A stretch of DNA of 35,315 bases from an uncultured Prochlorococcus sp. Lineage in GTDB: Bacteria; Cyanobacteriota; Cyanobacteriia; PCC-6307; Cyanobiaceae. The notes beneath the pieces were generated by a model that saw only the letters and a list, made by a program, of their open reading frames with translations, had not been told where the DNA came from and did not search any database. Shown one piece after another: positions 1-6,377 of the stretch (its first letter is position 1; every line of letters begins with the position of its first letter). The stretch is taken from NCBI GenBank assembly GCA_902571795.1, contig CACGDL010000012.1, positions 1-35,315 on the forward strand. Reading direction: 5' to 3'. The position numbers were made by a program, and so were the translations under genes.

Positions 1-249
1 AATAAAGATCCATTTCCAATCTTTTCCAAAGTCTCTGATTCTTCTTATATCAATAGCTATTTGAGGAATGACACAAACTAATCCATAAGCATTGAAACCA
101 AACGTTTTTAAAAATATTGGGATAGTTAACAAAGAAATTATAAGATTCGCTAATTGAACCAACCACCAGTCTGATCGAGATGTGAATCCTTTGAATTCTG
201 TAGCTTTAATCCAAAACTCTTTATATGCATTAAAAAAGTTATTAAGCAT
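1..249 (-). CDS. DUF805 family membrane protein (C-terminus outside window)
   Basis: An open minus-strand frame of 83 codons starts with ATG at 249 and runs off the left edge. The N-terminal part has the FKGFTSRSDWW pattern that opens DUF805 proteins (normally FxGRxxRxxFWW), then a hydrophobic segment. Near residues 69-83 there is RRIRDFGKDWKWIF, matching the family's RLHDxGKSGW signature. DUF805 proteins (YhaH/YhaI type) are small inner-membrane proteins of about 110-150 residues with no firmly assigned biochemical role, so roughly a third is missing here. The family call rests on the two motifs and I think it is sound; function remains unknown. Confidence 0.8.
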   Translation of the reverse strand, partial: MLNNFFNAYKEFWIKATEFKGFTSRSDWWLVQLANLIISLLTIPIFLKTFGFNAYGLVCVIPQIAIDIRRIRDFGKDWKWIFI

Positions 250-317
250 ATATTAAAAATTCAAAGAGTTTAATACTATCAATTTAATCTTCAATATCTC
301 AAAATGTTTTTTATTTA

Positions 318-482
318 CTAAATAGGATCAAATAAATTTATATCATTTGAATCTTGTTTTGGGAGCTCATCTCGATTTGGTAATGAACAAAATCCGTCTT
401 TGCAAATCATCTTTTCTTTTTCAATACTTGCAGTTTCTGAGAATATATTTTTGTTATTGTTATTTGAAGATTCTTTCAGCAT
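318..482 (-). CDS. Small CX4C-motif protein, 54 aa, hypothetical
   Basis: A 54-codon ATG-started frame ending in TAG. The protein is hydrophilic and Asn/Ser/Glu-rich, with no membrane segment. Its only striking element is a central CKDGFCSLPN stretch in which two cysteines (C27 and C32) are separated by four residues. Short picocyanobacterial proteins with a similar C-x-DGFC-x-P core are, as far as I recall, common in Prochlorococcus, which supports a real gene. The two cysteines could form a disulfide or hold a metal, but nothing here proves that. It lies 68 nt upstream of the DUF805 gene on the same strand and could be co-transcribed. Confidence 0.6.
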   Translation of the reverse strand: MLKESSNNNNKNIFSETASIEKEKMICKDGFCSLPNRDELPKQDSNDINLFDPI

Positions 483-564
483 TTATATAAAAAAATTAAA
501 TCCAATATTAAATTAATAACTCAATTTATTTTGATAAGCAATAAATTTAATATTAATTATTTAT

Positions 565-660
565 TTACTTTTTTTGATTTGGCAAGTCTCTCCAAAACAG
601 CGCCATTATATAAATGAATAAAGATATAGAACAAATATAAAGTAAAGAATTTAGATGCAT
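565..660 (-). CDS. Single-span 31-aa membrane microprotein, PsbT-like shape
   Basis: A 31-codon frame starts with ATG at 660 and ends in TAA. A hydrophobic span covers about residues 4-22, followed by a short polar tail ALFWRDLPNQKK. The length, the N-terminal span and the FxRDxP-to-Lys tail resemble photosystem II PsbT, whose tail reads like FRDPPKFDRK. The residues within the span do not match PsbT closely, and psbT normally sits beside psbB, which is not here. I therefore call it only a candidate microprotein. It could also be a chance frame in AT-rich spacer DNA. Confidence 0.4.
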   Translation of the reverse strand: MHLNSLLYICSISLFIYIMALFWRDLPNQKK

Positions 661-910
661 TTTTATTTTTTAAAGTAATAACAACGAGGGCCTTTCATAA
701 CAATGGGATTTCAACAAATTGGTAATTTGTTGGCTTAGCAATCAATCAAATTCTAGTATTTATTTAAGTTTTTTATGCTTTTCCCAAACTTTCAGAAGGC
801 AAAGTTTTTAAATTTTAGGAATATATCTATTTATTTAGTAAAACTTATAAATGTAAGAGTTTATAAATCTAATCAAATTCTACATTTTTAAATGTTTTTT
901 GAGATCTTTA
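661..910. other. AT-rich spacer without a supported gene
   Basis: This 250-nt stretch lies between two small minus-strand frames. It contains one perfect 9-bp inverted repeat with a 3-nt spacer (712-732) and a weak 38-codon plus-strand frame at 775-891 whose composition looks like random AT-rich sequence. I see no RNA gene with a recognisable fold. Confidence 0.4.
712..732. repeat. Perfect 9-bp inverted repeat
   Basis: CAACAAATT and AATTTGTTG flank a GGT spacer, giving a perfect 9-bp hairpin or operator-like dyad. No T-run follows on either strand, so an intrinsic terminator is unlikely. It lies upstream, in the transcription sense, of the 31-aa minus-strand frame at 565-660, where an operator or a small-RNA stem would both be possible. 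Confidence 0.5.
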
Positions 911-1048
911 CTATCTATCCTTATTTATTTCAGTTAGAGCTTTTCTACCTTCTTTAAGGGTTCTTAAGACAAGCCAATAAAGAGAAGAAAAAATAAGAAT
1001 GGTAAGTGTTATTAAGGAAATATGAGTTATATCAAGATTGTTGGCCAA
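911..1048 (-). CDS. Small membrane protein, 45 aa, TTG start, hypothetical
   Basis: Minus-strand frame ending in TAG. The most plausible start is TTG at 1048, since no ATG exists in this frame after the upstream stop. The protein has a hydrophobic span at about residues 10-28 (HISLITLTILIFSSLYWLVL) and a basic, polar C-terminus with the sequence KEGRKALTEINKD, a typical single-pass layout with positive charges on one side. It lies 47 nt downstream of the 60-aa gene at 1096-1278 on the same strand. The family is not recognised. The unusual start lowers confidence, but the coherent span-plus-charged-tail design argues for coding. Confidence 0.4.
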   Translation of the reverse strand: MANNLDITHISLITLTILIFSSLYWLVLRTLKEGRKALTEINKDR

Positions 1049-1095
1049 TTTAATTAAATTCTTTATGAGTCTTTAATTTAAAAAATTCAAAACAT

Positions 1096-1278
1096 TCAAA
1101 CGTCTGATCTAGAGTAAGCAGGTATTAGCATTCCACCATCTTGATCGTCATTATTGTCATCATCAAAACCACCCCCCAGAAGTAATTCAATAATTACAAG
1201 CACAGCCATTGGATAAAGGCACCATAATATCGCTGTAAAAGGACTTACTGAGGAAGAGGCTGAGTAAAATTCTGTCAT
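1096..1278 (-). CDS. Single-span membrane protein with acidic DDDxxDDQDGG motif, 60 aa
   Basis: Frame of 60 codons with an ATG start. A hydrophobic span covers about residues 14-35 (ending in LVIIELLLGGG). An intensely acidic block, FDDDNNDDQDGG, follows, then a short MLIPAYSRSDV tail. No enzymatic domain is present. Picocyanobacteria carry many short proteins of this span-plus-acidic-patch type, annotated as conserved hypothetical. The acidic patch could bind divalent cations or basic partners at the membrane surface; that is inference. A second protein with nearly the same motif is encoded at 2415-2549 on the other strand. Confidence 0.75.
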   Translation of the reverse strand: MTEFYSASSSVSPFTAILWCLYPMAVLVIIELLLGGGFDDDNNDDQDGGMLIPAYSRSDV

Positions 1279-1561
1279 GAATTGATACTAATCTAAAGAA
1301 ACAACAATTGTGGATGCTCTGGGTAGGGTTTTATTCAATATTTCTATAAATATTTTTAAAAACTTTTCTCTTTCGCTCGATTAGATTTTTGGTATGTATT
1401 GATATTTTTATTCTTAAAATCGATTTGAATAATAATTTCCTTGAACCTACTGATAAAATAATAATGACATAATGAATCGCGTTATTGTTATTTTTTATAC
1501 TTAACAATAATTGTACAATTTTGATTCAAAAACTATTATTTATCTTGATTTTATAAATTCT
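1279..1561. promoter_or_regulatory. Divergent spacer with dyads between two small membrane-protein genes
   Basis: This 283-nt AT-rich region separates the minus-strand gene starting at 1278 and the plus-strand gene starting at 1562, so it should hold promoters for both. It contains a perfect 9-bp inverted repeat, TTATTGTTA and TAACAATAA, at 1482-1490 and 1502-1510. A perfect 12-nt palindrome, AATTGTACAATT, follows at 1509-1520. Clear -10/-35 pairs cannot be singled out by eye in such AT-rich DNA. I see no RNA gene. Confidence 0.4.
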
Positions 1562-1693
1562 ATGTTTTCTTTCACTTTTGATCCTTTGGCTGCGATATTT
1601 GGTATATCAGGAATTGTAGGCTTCTTTTTCTTCGTTTCTGCTGCTAAGGGAACTTCCAGTATAAATACAAAACCAAAAAAGGAATTAGATTAG
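1562..1693 (+). CDS. Small membrane protein, 43 aa, hypothetical
   Basis: The preferred start is ATG at 1562 (43 codons). A longer version starting with TTG at 1511 would add 17 residues, but that stretch overlaps the palindrome at 1509-1520 and looks like leader DNA. The protein begins MFSFTFDPLAAIFGISGIVG, with a hydrophobic span at about residues 9-28, then a polar Lys/Ser/Thr tail (KGTSSINTKPKKELD). The size and layout match small photosynthetic-membrane subunits, but I do not recognise a named subunit. Confidence 0.65.
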   Translation: MFSFTFDPLAAIFGISGIVGFFFFVSAAKGTSSINTKPKKELD

Positions 1694-1757
1694 AACTTAT
1701 TGTGTCAGAAAACTAAATTGAAATTTTAAATTTAGTATTTAAAGGGTTTGTTAATTA

Positions 1758-1928
1758 TTACTTATTCCATTGTTTAGAAATAAATTCAAGAAAATCTTTT
1801 AGATCCTCTTCAGGACAATTTGTTTGTTTTTGTAAATCAATGCAAATTTGCTTAATATTTTCAAAGGCCTTCTTTACTATTTCGTTTTTTTCAATAACCT
1901 CAAAATATTCTTGATCAGTAAAAGGCAT
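1758..1928 (-). CDS. Small soluble hypothetical protein, 56 aa
   Basis: Frame of 56 codons starting MPFTDQEYFEVIEKNE and ending FISKQWNK before TAA. It has no membrane segment and is predicted mostly helical, with many Glu/Lys pairs and two cysteines (the second in QTNCPEEDL). The amphipathic pattern and balanced charge are typical of a real coding frame. No family is recognised. It lies downstream of the cupin gene at 2020-2295 on the same strand with a 91-nt gap. Confidence 0.65.
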   Translation of the reverse strand: MPFTDQEYFEVIEKNEIVKKAFENIKQICIDLQKQTNCPEEDLKDFLEFISKQWNK

Positions 1929-2019
1929 AATATGAGTTTCCTTCTTGAAAATTATTTATTAACTATATTTTATCTACATTGACTTAACAGTAAATAAGAA
2001 AAAATCTTTTTTCTTAAAT

Positions 2020-2295
2020 CTAGCTGCCCAATCGATAATGTTTTTTAATACTTTTGGTTACTTCCCATTCGCAGTTAAGTCCAGCAGGAAACTCAACTAG
2101 ATCTCCAGCTTTAATCACGTACATGTCACCGTTTTGGGTACTTATTTTCGCTTGACCTTTAATAATTAAGCAAATTTCCTTATCATCGTAATTCCACTGA
2201 AATTTGCTTGGCTCACATTCCCAAATAGGCCAACTTTTTATTCCATATTGAATTATTACGCTTGCACTACAAGGGGAAGATATTAGAACTTTCAC
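2020..2295 (-). CDS. Cupin domain protein (DUF861/cupin_3-like)
   Basis: A 91-residue single-domain cupin with a GTG start at 2295. The segment from WECEPSKFQWNY through DDKEICLIIKGQAKI to DMYVIKAGDLVEFPAGLNC matches the cupin_3 (DUF861) pattern: a Trp-rich first strand, a turn with conserved Glu, then GDxVxFPxG. The length of about 90-110 residues is normal for stand-alone members. Members of this group include the cupin part of ureidoglycine aminohydrolase and EutQ-like proteins, but the substrate of the cyanobacterial stand-alone versions is not known. The classical two-His metal motif is not obvious, so it may be a binding rather than a catalytic cupin. Confidence 0.85.
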   Translation of the reverse strand: MKVLISSPCSASVIIQYGIKSWPIWECEPSKFQWNYDDKEICLIIKGQAKISTQNGDMYVIKAGDLVEFPAGLNCEWEVTKSIKKHYRLGS

Positions 2296-2414
2296 GAAAT
2301 AGTTCGGATGTGTTTTTTCATTTTACAAATAAAAGAAATATTTATTTTCGAGAATGTGTATTTCTTTACTGTCTTTTATTTTTTTTCGTTTATCATAAAA
2401 AAAATTTCTAATTT

Positions 2415-2549
2415 ATGGATGAGCTTTCTGTATTGTCAATTTCGCTATCTATAGCTTCTCTAGGAATATTTTTTTTATTTTTCGCTTCAAATGATGATGA
2501 TGACCAAGATGGAGGTAAGTTGATTAAATCATTAGAAAGAATTAATTAA
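2415..2549 (+). CDS. Single-span membrane protein with DDDDQDGG motif, 44 aa
   Basis: A 44-codon ATG-started frame. A hydrophobic span covers about residues 5-25 (through GIFFLFFAS). NDDDDQDGG follows, then KLIKSLERIN. Both the order (span, acidic block, QDGG, hydrophobic-Ile) and the motif itself repeat what is seen in the 60-aa protein at 1096-1278, which strongly supports coding despite the small size. Function unknown. Its last four bases overlap the stop of the minus-strand 40-aa frame at 2546-2668, a convergent arrangement repeated elsewhere in this window. Confidence 0.7.
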   Translation: MDELSVLSISLSIASLGIFFLFFASNDDDDQDGGKLIKSLERIN

Positions 2550-2668
2550 TTCCAAGTAAATAAAACATTTAATAGAGATTTATAACCTATGAAGCCTGCA
2601 TAAATACAGATTAAAAAAATAACATAAACTTCTAATAAGCCAAGTCTTTTTTTCTTTAATGTTTTCAT
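2546..2668 (-). CDS. Small membrane protein, 40 aa, hypothetical
   Basis: Frame of 40 codons. A strongly basic N-terminus (MKTLKKKRLG) is followed by a hydrophobic span at about residues 11-29 (EVYVIFLICIYAGFIGY) and a short tail. The positive-inside pattern supports an inserted single-span protein. It ends four bases inside the plus-strand gene at 2415-2549. It is not recognised as a known family. Confidence 0.5.
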   Translation of the reverse strand: MKTLKKKRLGLLEVYVIFLICIYAGFIGYKSLLNVLFTWN

Positions 2669-2745
2669 TTTTTTGAGTGTTTATAGGGTAATTTTATTTA
2701 ATTTGATTTTTATTAACATGAGTATTTTTTACATTAACTCAGAGA

Positions 2746-3618
2746 TTAAAGAATTATTAATATCAAGCCAAAAAATAAAAAACAAGTAAAAAATATTATT
2801 TTTTTGGTAATTTCTCTTTCCTCAGTCTTAGCAAAAAATAAGGAAATTACTGGAGATATGCTTAATAAGGCCCATCCTACTCCTATGGGAAGGGTTTTAA
2901 ACACAACTTGTTGTAGAAATATTCCTATATTTGTTCCAAGAAGTATTGAAATAAAAAATCTTTTTTGTTGTTTTTTGTCTATGTTTTTTAAGAAAAAATT
3001 AATCTTAAATCCTTTTAGACTAATCAAAAAAATTATTGCACCTAATAGTCTTATTTCAGTTGTAAGGAAAGGAGATAAATTGCTTTGAAGGAAAACCATC
3101 CTAGATAAAAGACCTCCAAGAACAGCACATAAAACTGATAAAAAAGGAAAAGCAAAAATCTTAAAGTTATTTTTTTCTGAGAAAGAGGAGTTTTCCTCTT
3201 TAAAATCGTTACCTTTTCTGAGAATTATGAATAGCGAAATCGTTACTATAATTATTCCAAACCATGATTTAGTTGTTAAATTTTCATTAATAAAAAATTC
3301 TCCTGACAAAGCTGCCATTAACGGAGAAAGAGTTTCTATAGATAAAGTTTTTCTTGTGCCAATTGTTTGTAGTGACTTTAAATAGAAAGTATCACCTAAA
3401 CCAATACCTATTGTTCCACTAATTAGTAGGATAAATATGTTTTTTAATTCAGTTGAAGAACTTAGATTGATAAAAGCAGGTACAAAAATTAAAAAAGCTA
3501 TTATATTTTTTATTAAATTAATATCTATTGATTTATATTTTTGAGTTTGCGAGCGCCAAATAAAGCACGCATATGTCCAAGATGTAGCAGCTCCAAAAGC
3601 AGAAAGGATTCCAATCAA
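2746..3618 (-). CDS. EamA-family (DMT superfamily) transporter
   Basis: A 290-residue polytopic protein with a TTG start at 3618. About ten hydrophobic segments are arranged as two similar halves, as in EamA (DUF6) permeases, which are normally 280-310 residues. The first half has the family-like GLGDTFYLKSLQTIGTRKTLSIETLSPLMAAL region, quoted here only in part: the LSIETLSPLMAALSG loop precedes a Glu and corresponds to the conserved end of the first repeat. The second half has GVGWALLSISPVISLFFA. These proteins export or import small metabolites such as amino acids or nucleosides; the substrate cannot be read from sequence. It sits in the inner membrane. Its upstream neighbour is a 32-codon frame on the same strand, 21 nt away. 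Confidence 0.88.
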   Translation of the reverse strand: MIGILSAFGAATSWTYACFIWRSQTQKYKSIDINLIKNIIAFLIFVPAFINLSSSTELKNIFILLISGTIGIGLGDTFYLKSLQTIGTRKTLSIETLSPLMAALSGEFFINENLTTKSWFGIIIVTISLFIILRKGNDFKEENSSFSEKNNFKIFAFPFLSVLCAVLGGLLSRMVFLQSNLSPFLTTEIRLLGAIIFLISLKGFKINFFLKNIDKKQQKRFFISILLGTNIGIFLQQVVFKTLPIGVGWALLSISPVISLFFAKTEEREITKKIIFFTCFLFFGLILIIL

Positions 3619-3639
3619 AACGAATAATTTTTAAAAATT

Positions 3640-3738
3640 TTATTTTATAAATTGAGTAAATGCTAAAAAGAATACATAAATAAGAATCAAAATTCCCGGT
3701 AAGTACTGAATTAGTGATTTGAAATTATTTATCTTCAT
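3640..3738 (-). CDS. Single-span microprotein, 32 aa, candidate
   Basis: A 32-codon frame, ATG at 3738, TAA at 3640. It has a polar N-terminus (MKINNFKSLIQ), a hydrophobic span of about 18 residues (YLPGILILIYVFFLAF) and a short TQFIK tail. It lies between two coding genes on the same strand with gaps of 21 and 25 nt, so it fits the operon spacing of the region. No family recognised. The small size means chance cannot be excluded. Confidence 0.45.
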   Translation of the reverse strand: MKINNFKSLIQYLPGILILIYVFFLAFTQFIK

Positions 3739-3763
3739 ATTTACTTAGAATAATTTATTAATT

Positions 3764-4000
3764 CTAAACAGTTTTTTTATTACTAGGGTACAAACTCTCT
3801 AACTTCTTTCTTCTTTGAACTTTCGCATTAATTCTTTCTTCTTTTTCTTTTTTCTTGATCTCATCATTTATCTTGTTTTGTCTGTAACCAAACCAAAGTA
3901 AAACCCAAATAACAGAAGTTATTAAAAGAAGAGCCGTATATTGACCAGTCATAGGAAAACTGGCCTCAGAATATTTGACGTAAGAAAATATTGGACTCAT
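3764..4000 (-). CDS. Single-span membrane protein with basic coiled-coil tail, 78 aa
   Basis: The ATG start at 4000 gives 78 residues. A hydrophobic span at about residues 22-38 (TALLLITSVIWVLLWFGY) is followed by a long, highly charged helix rich in Lys/Glu/Arg (NDEIKKKEKEERINAKVQRR), which looks like a cytoplasmic coiled coil. The protein ends with a short SLYPSNKKTV segment; a similar basic ending with NLYPKK occurs in the 57-aa membrane protein at 14529-14702. Probably a cyanobacterial conserved hypothetical; no function can be assigned. Confidence 0.75.
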   Translation of the reverse strand: MSPIFSYVKYSEASFPMTGQYTALLLITSVIWVLLWFGYRQNKINDEIKKKEKEERINAKVQRRKKLESLYPSNKKTV

Positions 4001-4118
4001 CTAATTAAGTTAAAGCATAAAAATAACGACTGCGTTGATTTTTTTTGATTTTTAAAAATTAGTGAATTGCAGCTATTTATTATGAAGTTTTTTATTTATT
4101 TTTTTGATAGTTTTTGGA

Positions 4119-5399
4119 ATGCTTCTTTATAACACCTTGCTATTATCAGATAGAAGCATATTGAATGATAAGTTTTTGGAATCTTTTGATTTAGCAGTTG
4201 TTGGAGGCGGTGCAGCTGGTTTTATGACAGCAATAACTGCTGCTGAAAATGGAGTAAAAAAAATAATAATTCTTGAAGGAACTTCAAAACTTATGGAGAA
4301 AGTAAGGATTAGTGGAGGTGGAAGATGTAACGTCACTAATGCGACATGGATACCGAATGAACTAGTTGAGAATTACCCCAGAGGTGGAATTCAGCTATTG
4401 GAATCATTTAATCGTTTTGCTGCTGGAGATGTATATGATTGGTTTGAGAAAAAAGGGCTAAAACTAAAAATTGAGGAAGATCTAAGAGTTTTCCCAGTAT
4501 CTAATTCTTCTTCAGATGTTATTGATTGCTTGAGAAAAAGTGCTTTATCAAAAAAAGTACAGATATTAACAAAATTTTTTGTAAAGGAAATTTCAAAAAC
4601 TCCAGATAATATATTCAATATTTTTAGTCTTAAAAAAGCAAAGGTAACTGCAAAAAAAATTATTCTTTCAACTGGAGGTAATCCAAGCGGATATAAATTA
4701 GCTCAAAACCTTGGACACACCATTATTAAACCGGTACCATCGCTTTTTACTTTTTCTACAAAAGAACCAAATTTAGATGAATGTAGTGGGGTATCGATAA
4801 AGGACATAGATATAGAAATTAAATTAAACAACAAGAATTTTCAAAATAGAGGCGATTTACTAATAACGCATTGGGGTTTTAGTGGGCCAGCAGTATTAAA
4901 ACTTTCATCAATTGCAGCAAGGGAACTTAATAGCCAAAAATATAAATTTAATCTAATCATTAAATGGTCTTCTTTAAGTTATGAGGAGTTAAAAGAAAAA
5001 GTTAATTATTTAAGATTAAATAAAGGCAAGGTGAATCTTATTAATAGTAGACCTGTTCCACTATTAACAAAAAGATTATGGATTTTTTTATTAAAGAAAA
5101 CAGGTATTGATAAAGAGAAAAAGTGGGCTGATTTACTGGCGGATGAAAGAGAGAAAATGATAAATACTCTAATGAGGGATAAATATATAATTTCGGGCAA
5201 AGGACCATTTGGAGAGGAATTTGTTACTTCCGGAGGCGTAAAAATTAATGAGGTTAATTTTAAAAGTATGGAGAGCCTAATTTGTCCAGGGTTATTTTTT
5301 TCTGGAGAAGTTTTGGATGTTGATGGGATCACTGGTGGATTTAATTTTCAACATTGTTGGACAAGTGGATGGATCGCTGGGATGGCAGTCTCAAAGTAA
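4119..5399 (+). CDS. HI0933-like FAD/NAD(P)-binding oxidoreductase (BaiN/YhiN type)
   Basis: About 426 residues from ATG 4119; an extra five codons from TTG 4104 are possible. The N-terminal dinucleotide fold is FDLAVVGGGAAGFMTAITAA, closely followed by the family's VRISGGGRCNVTNA. A middle signature, STGGNPSGYKLAQNLGH, precedes PVPSLFTF. The C-terminal FAD-binding closure is LFFSGEVLDVDGITGGFNFQ and then CWTSGWIAG. This order defines the HI0933-like flavoprotein family (PF03486), usually about 400 residues. Members have been linked to reduction or oxidation of varied small substrates; the native substrate in cyanobacteria is unknown. The enzyme is soluble. It opens a plus-strand block and has no obvious operon partner. 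Confidence 0.9.
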   Translation: MLLYNTLLLSDRSILNDKFLESFDLAVVGGGAAGFMTAITAAENGVKKIIILEGTSKLMEKVRISGGGRCNVTNATWIPNELVENYPRGGIQLLESFNRFAAGDVYDWFEKKGLKLKIEEDLRVFPVSNSSSDVIDCLRKSALSKKVQILTKFFVKEISKTPDNIFNIFSLKKAKVTAKKIILSTGGNPSGYKLAQNLGHTIIKPVPSLFTFSTKEPNLDECSGVSIKDIDIEIKLNNKNFQNRGDLLITHWGFSGPAVLKLSSIAARELNSQKYKFNLIIKWSSLSYEELKEKVNYLRLNKGKVNLINSRPVPLLTKRLWIFLLKKTGIDKEKKWADLLADEREKMINTLMRDKYIISGKGPFGEEFVTSGGVKINEVNFKSMESLICPGLFFSGEVLDVDGITGGFNFQHCWTSGWIAGMAVSK

Positions 5400-5539
5400 A
5401 ATCATTAAATAATAAATTAATTAATAATAAATAAGTAAGTAACAATTCAATAAGTTTATCTTTTTTTTATTAAGTATTAGACGGATAAAGTTTTTTGGAG
5501 AAATTTTAATTTTAAAATTTTAATTATTGGTGAAGATTA
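5400..5539. other. AT-rich spacer before the GAF gene
   Basis: 140 nt, dominated by runs of A and T, including imperfect dyads around 5505-5530. A GGTGAAG just before the ATG at 5540 is a weak Shine-Dalgarno-like element. Promoter position unclear. Confidence 0.3.
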
Positions 5540-6289
5540 ATGCAGAATCTTGTATCAAAAAAAGAAGAAGAGCAAAGAAGATTAAAAGCTTTAGCAGAAT
5601 ATAGGATTTTGGGAACCAAGCCAGAATCATGTTATGACGATATTACAAAAATTGCTGCTACAACCTGTAATGTGCCTATTTCTTTAATGACTTTGGTAGA
5701 CAAAGATAAACAATGGTTTAAATCCAAAATAGGACTTCAAATATCAGAAACTAGAAGAGATTGGTCTTTTTGTACACATGCAATAAAAGAAAATAGTCCA
5801 TTAATTATTCATGATGCTTTCCAAGATGAAAGATTTATAAATAATCCATTGGTAACTGGAGATCCAAAGATTCGTTTTTATGCAGGTTTTCCCCTTAGAA
5901 ATAGTGATGGTAATAAGCTTGGAACTCTTTGTGTTATAGACAGAAAGCCAGGAAATCTAACTACACAACAATTTAATATTATGGAATTATTATCCAAGCA
6001 AATAGTTTCATTTTTAGAGCTTAGAAAAAAGTCATTAAATTTGCTAGATGCGTTATCTAACTTGCATAAACAGGAAGGGATTTTATCTGTATGTTCATAT
6101 TGCAGAGAAGTGAAAAATAAGGAGGGCGATTGGATGCATTTAGAAAAATATCTTTCGAAAATTAGTGATATTAGATTCAGTCATGGGGTTTGTGATAATT
6201 GTATGGAAAAACATTTTCCAGATGTAATCGAAGTATGGAATAAAAAGGATTTTTTTGAAGATGGTCAAAAAAGGTTTTTAGAGTCCTAG
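5540..6289 (+). CDS. GAF domain sensor-like protein with C-terminal Cys/His motif
   Basis: A 249-residue soluble protein. Residues 25-165 form a GAF domain of the diguanylate-cyclase/histidine-kinase input type: VPISLMTLVDKDKQWFKS, then the DWSFCTHAI core, the FYAGFPLRNSDGNKLGTLCV strand and turn. No GGDEF, kinase or other output domain follows. Instead the tail holds C185-x2-C188, a Trp/Leu/Glu stretch (GDWMHLEKY), and FSHGVCDNC with H215, C218 and C221. That CxxC...FSHGxCxxC motif occurs at the ends of several PAS, GAF and receiver-domain proteins and looks like a metal site. The likely role is sensing or scaffolding; the ligand is unknown, and no conserved bilin cysteine can be assigned. 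Confidence 0.85.
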   Translation: MQNLVSKKEEEQRRLKALAEYRILGTKPESCYDDITKIAATTCNVPISLMTLVDKDKQWFKSKIGLQISETRRDWSFCTHAIKENSPLIIHDAFQDERFINNPLVTGDPKIRFYAGFPLRNSDGNKLGTLCVIDRKPGNLTTQQFNIMELLSKQIVSFLELRKKSLNLLDALSNLHKQEGILSVCSYCREVKNKEGDWMHLEKYLSKISDIRFSHGVCDNCMEKHFPDVIEVWNKKDFFEDGQKRFLES

Positions 6290-6377
6290 AATTAATTTCT
6301 TGCTTTTGATTGTTTAATCTATTTTCTAAACAAATTCTTCATTTGGTGGTTAGTATTGTATAAATTTTGACTAGAAA

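Noticed and set aside
775..891. 38-codon plus-strand frame
   Set aside because: No clear span or motif, composition looks like translated AT-rich spacer, and it lies in a region with no support on that strand.
1511..1561. TTG-started extension of the 43-aa gene
   Set aside because: It lies on the palindrome and adds a stretch without membrane or domain character; the internal ATG fits better.
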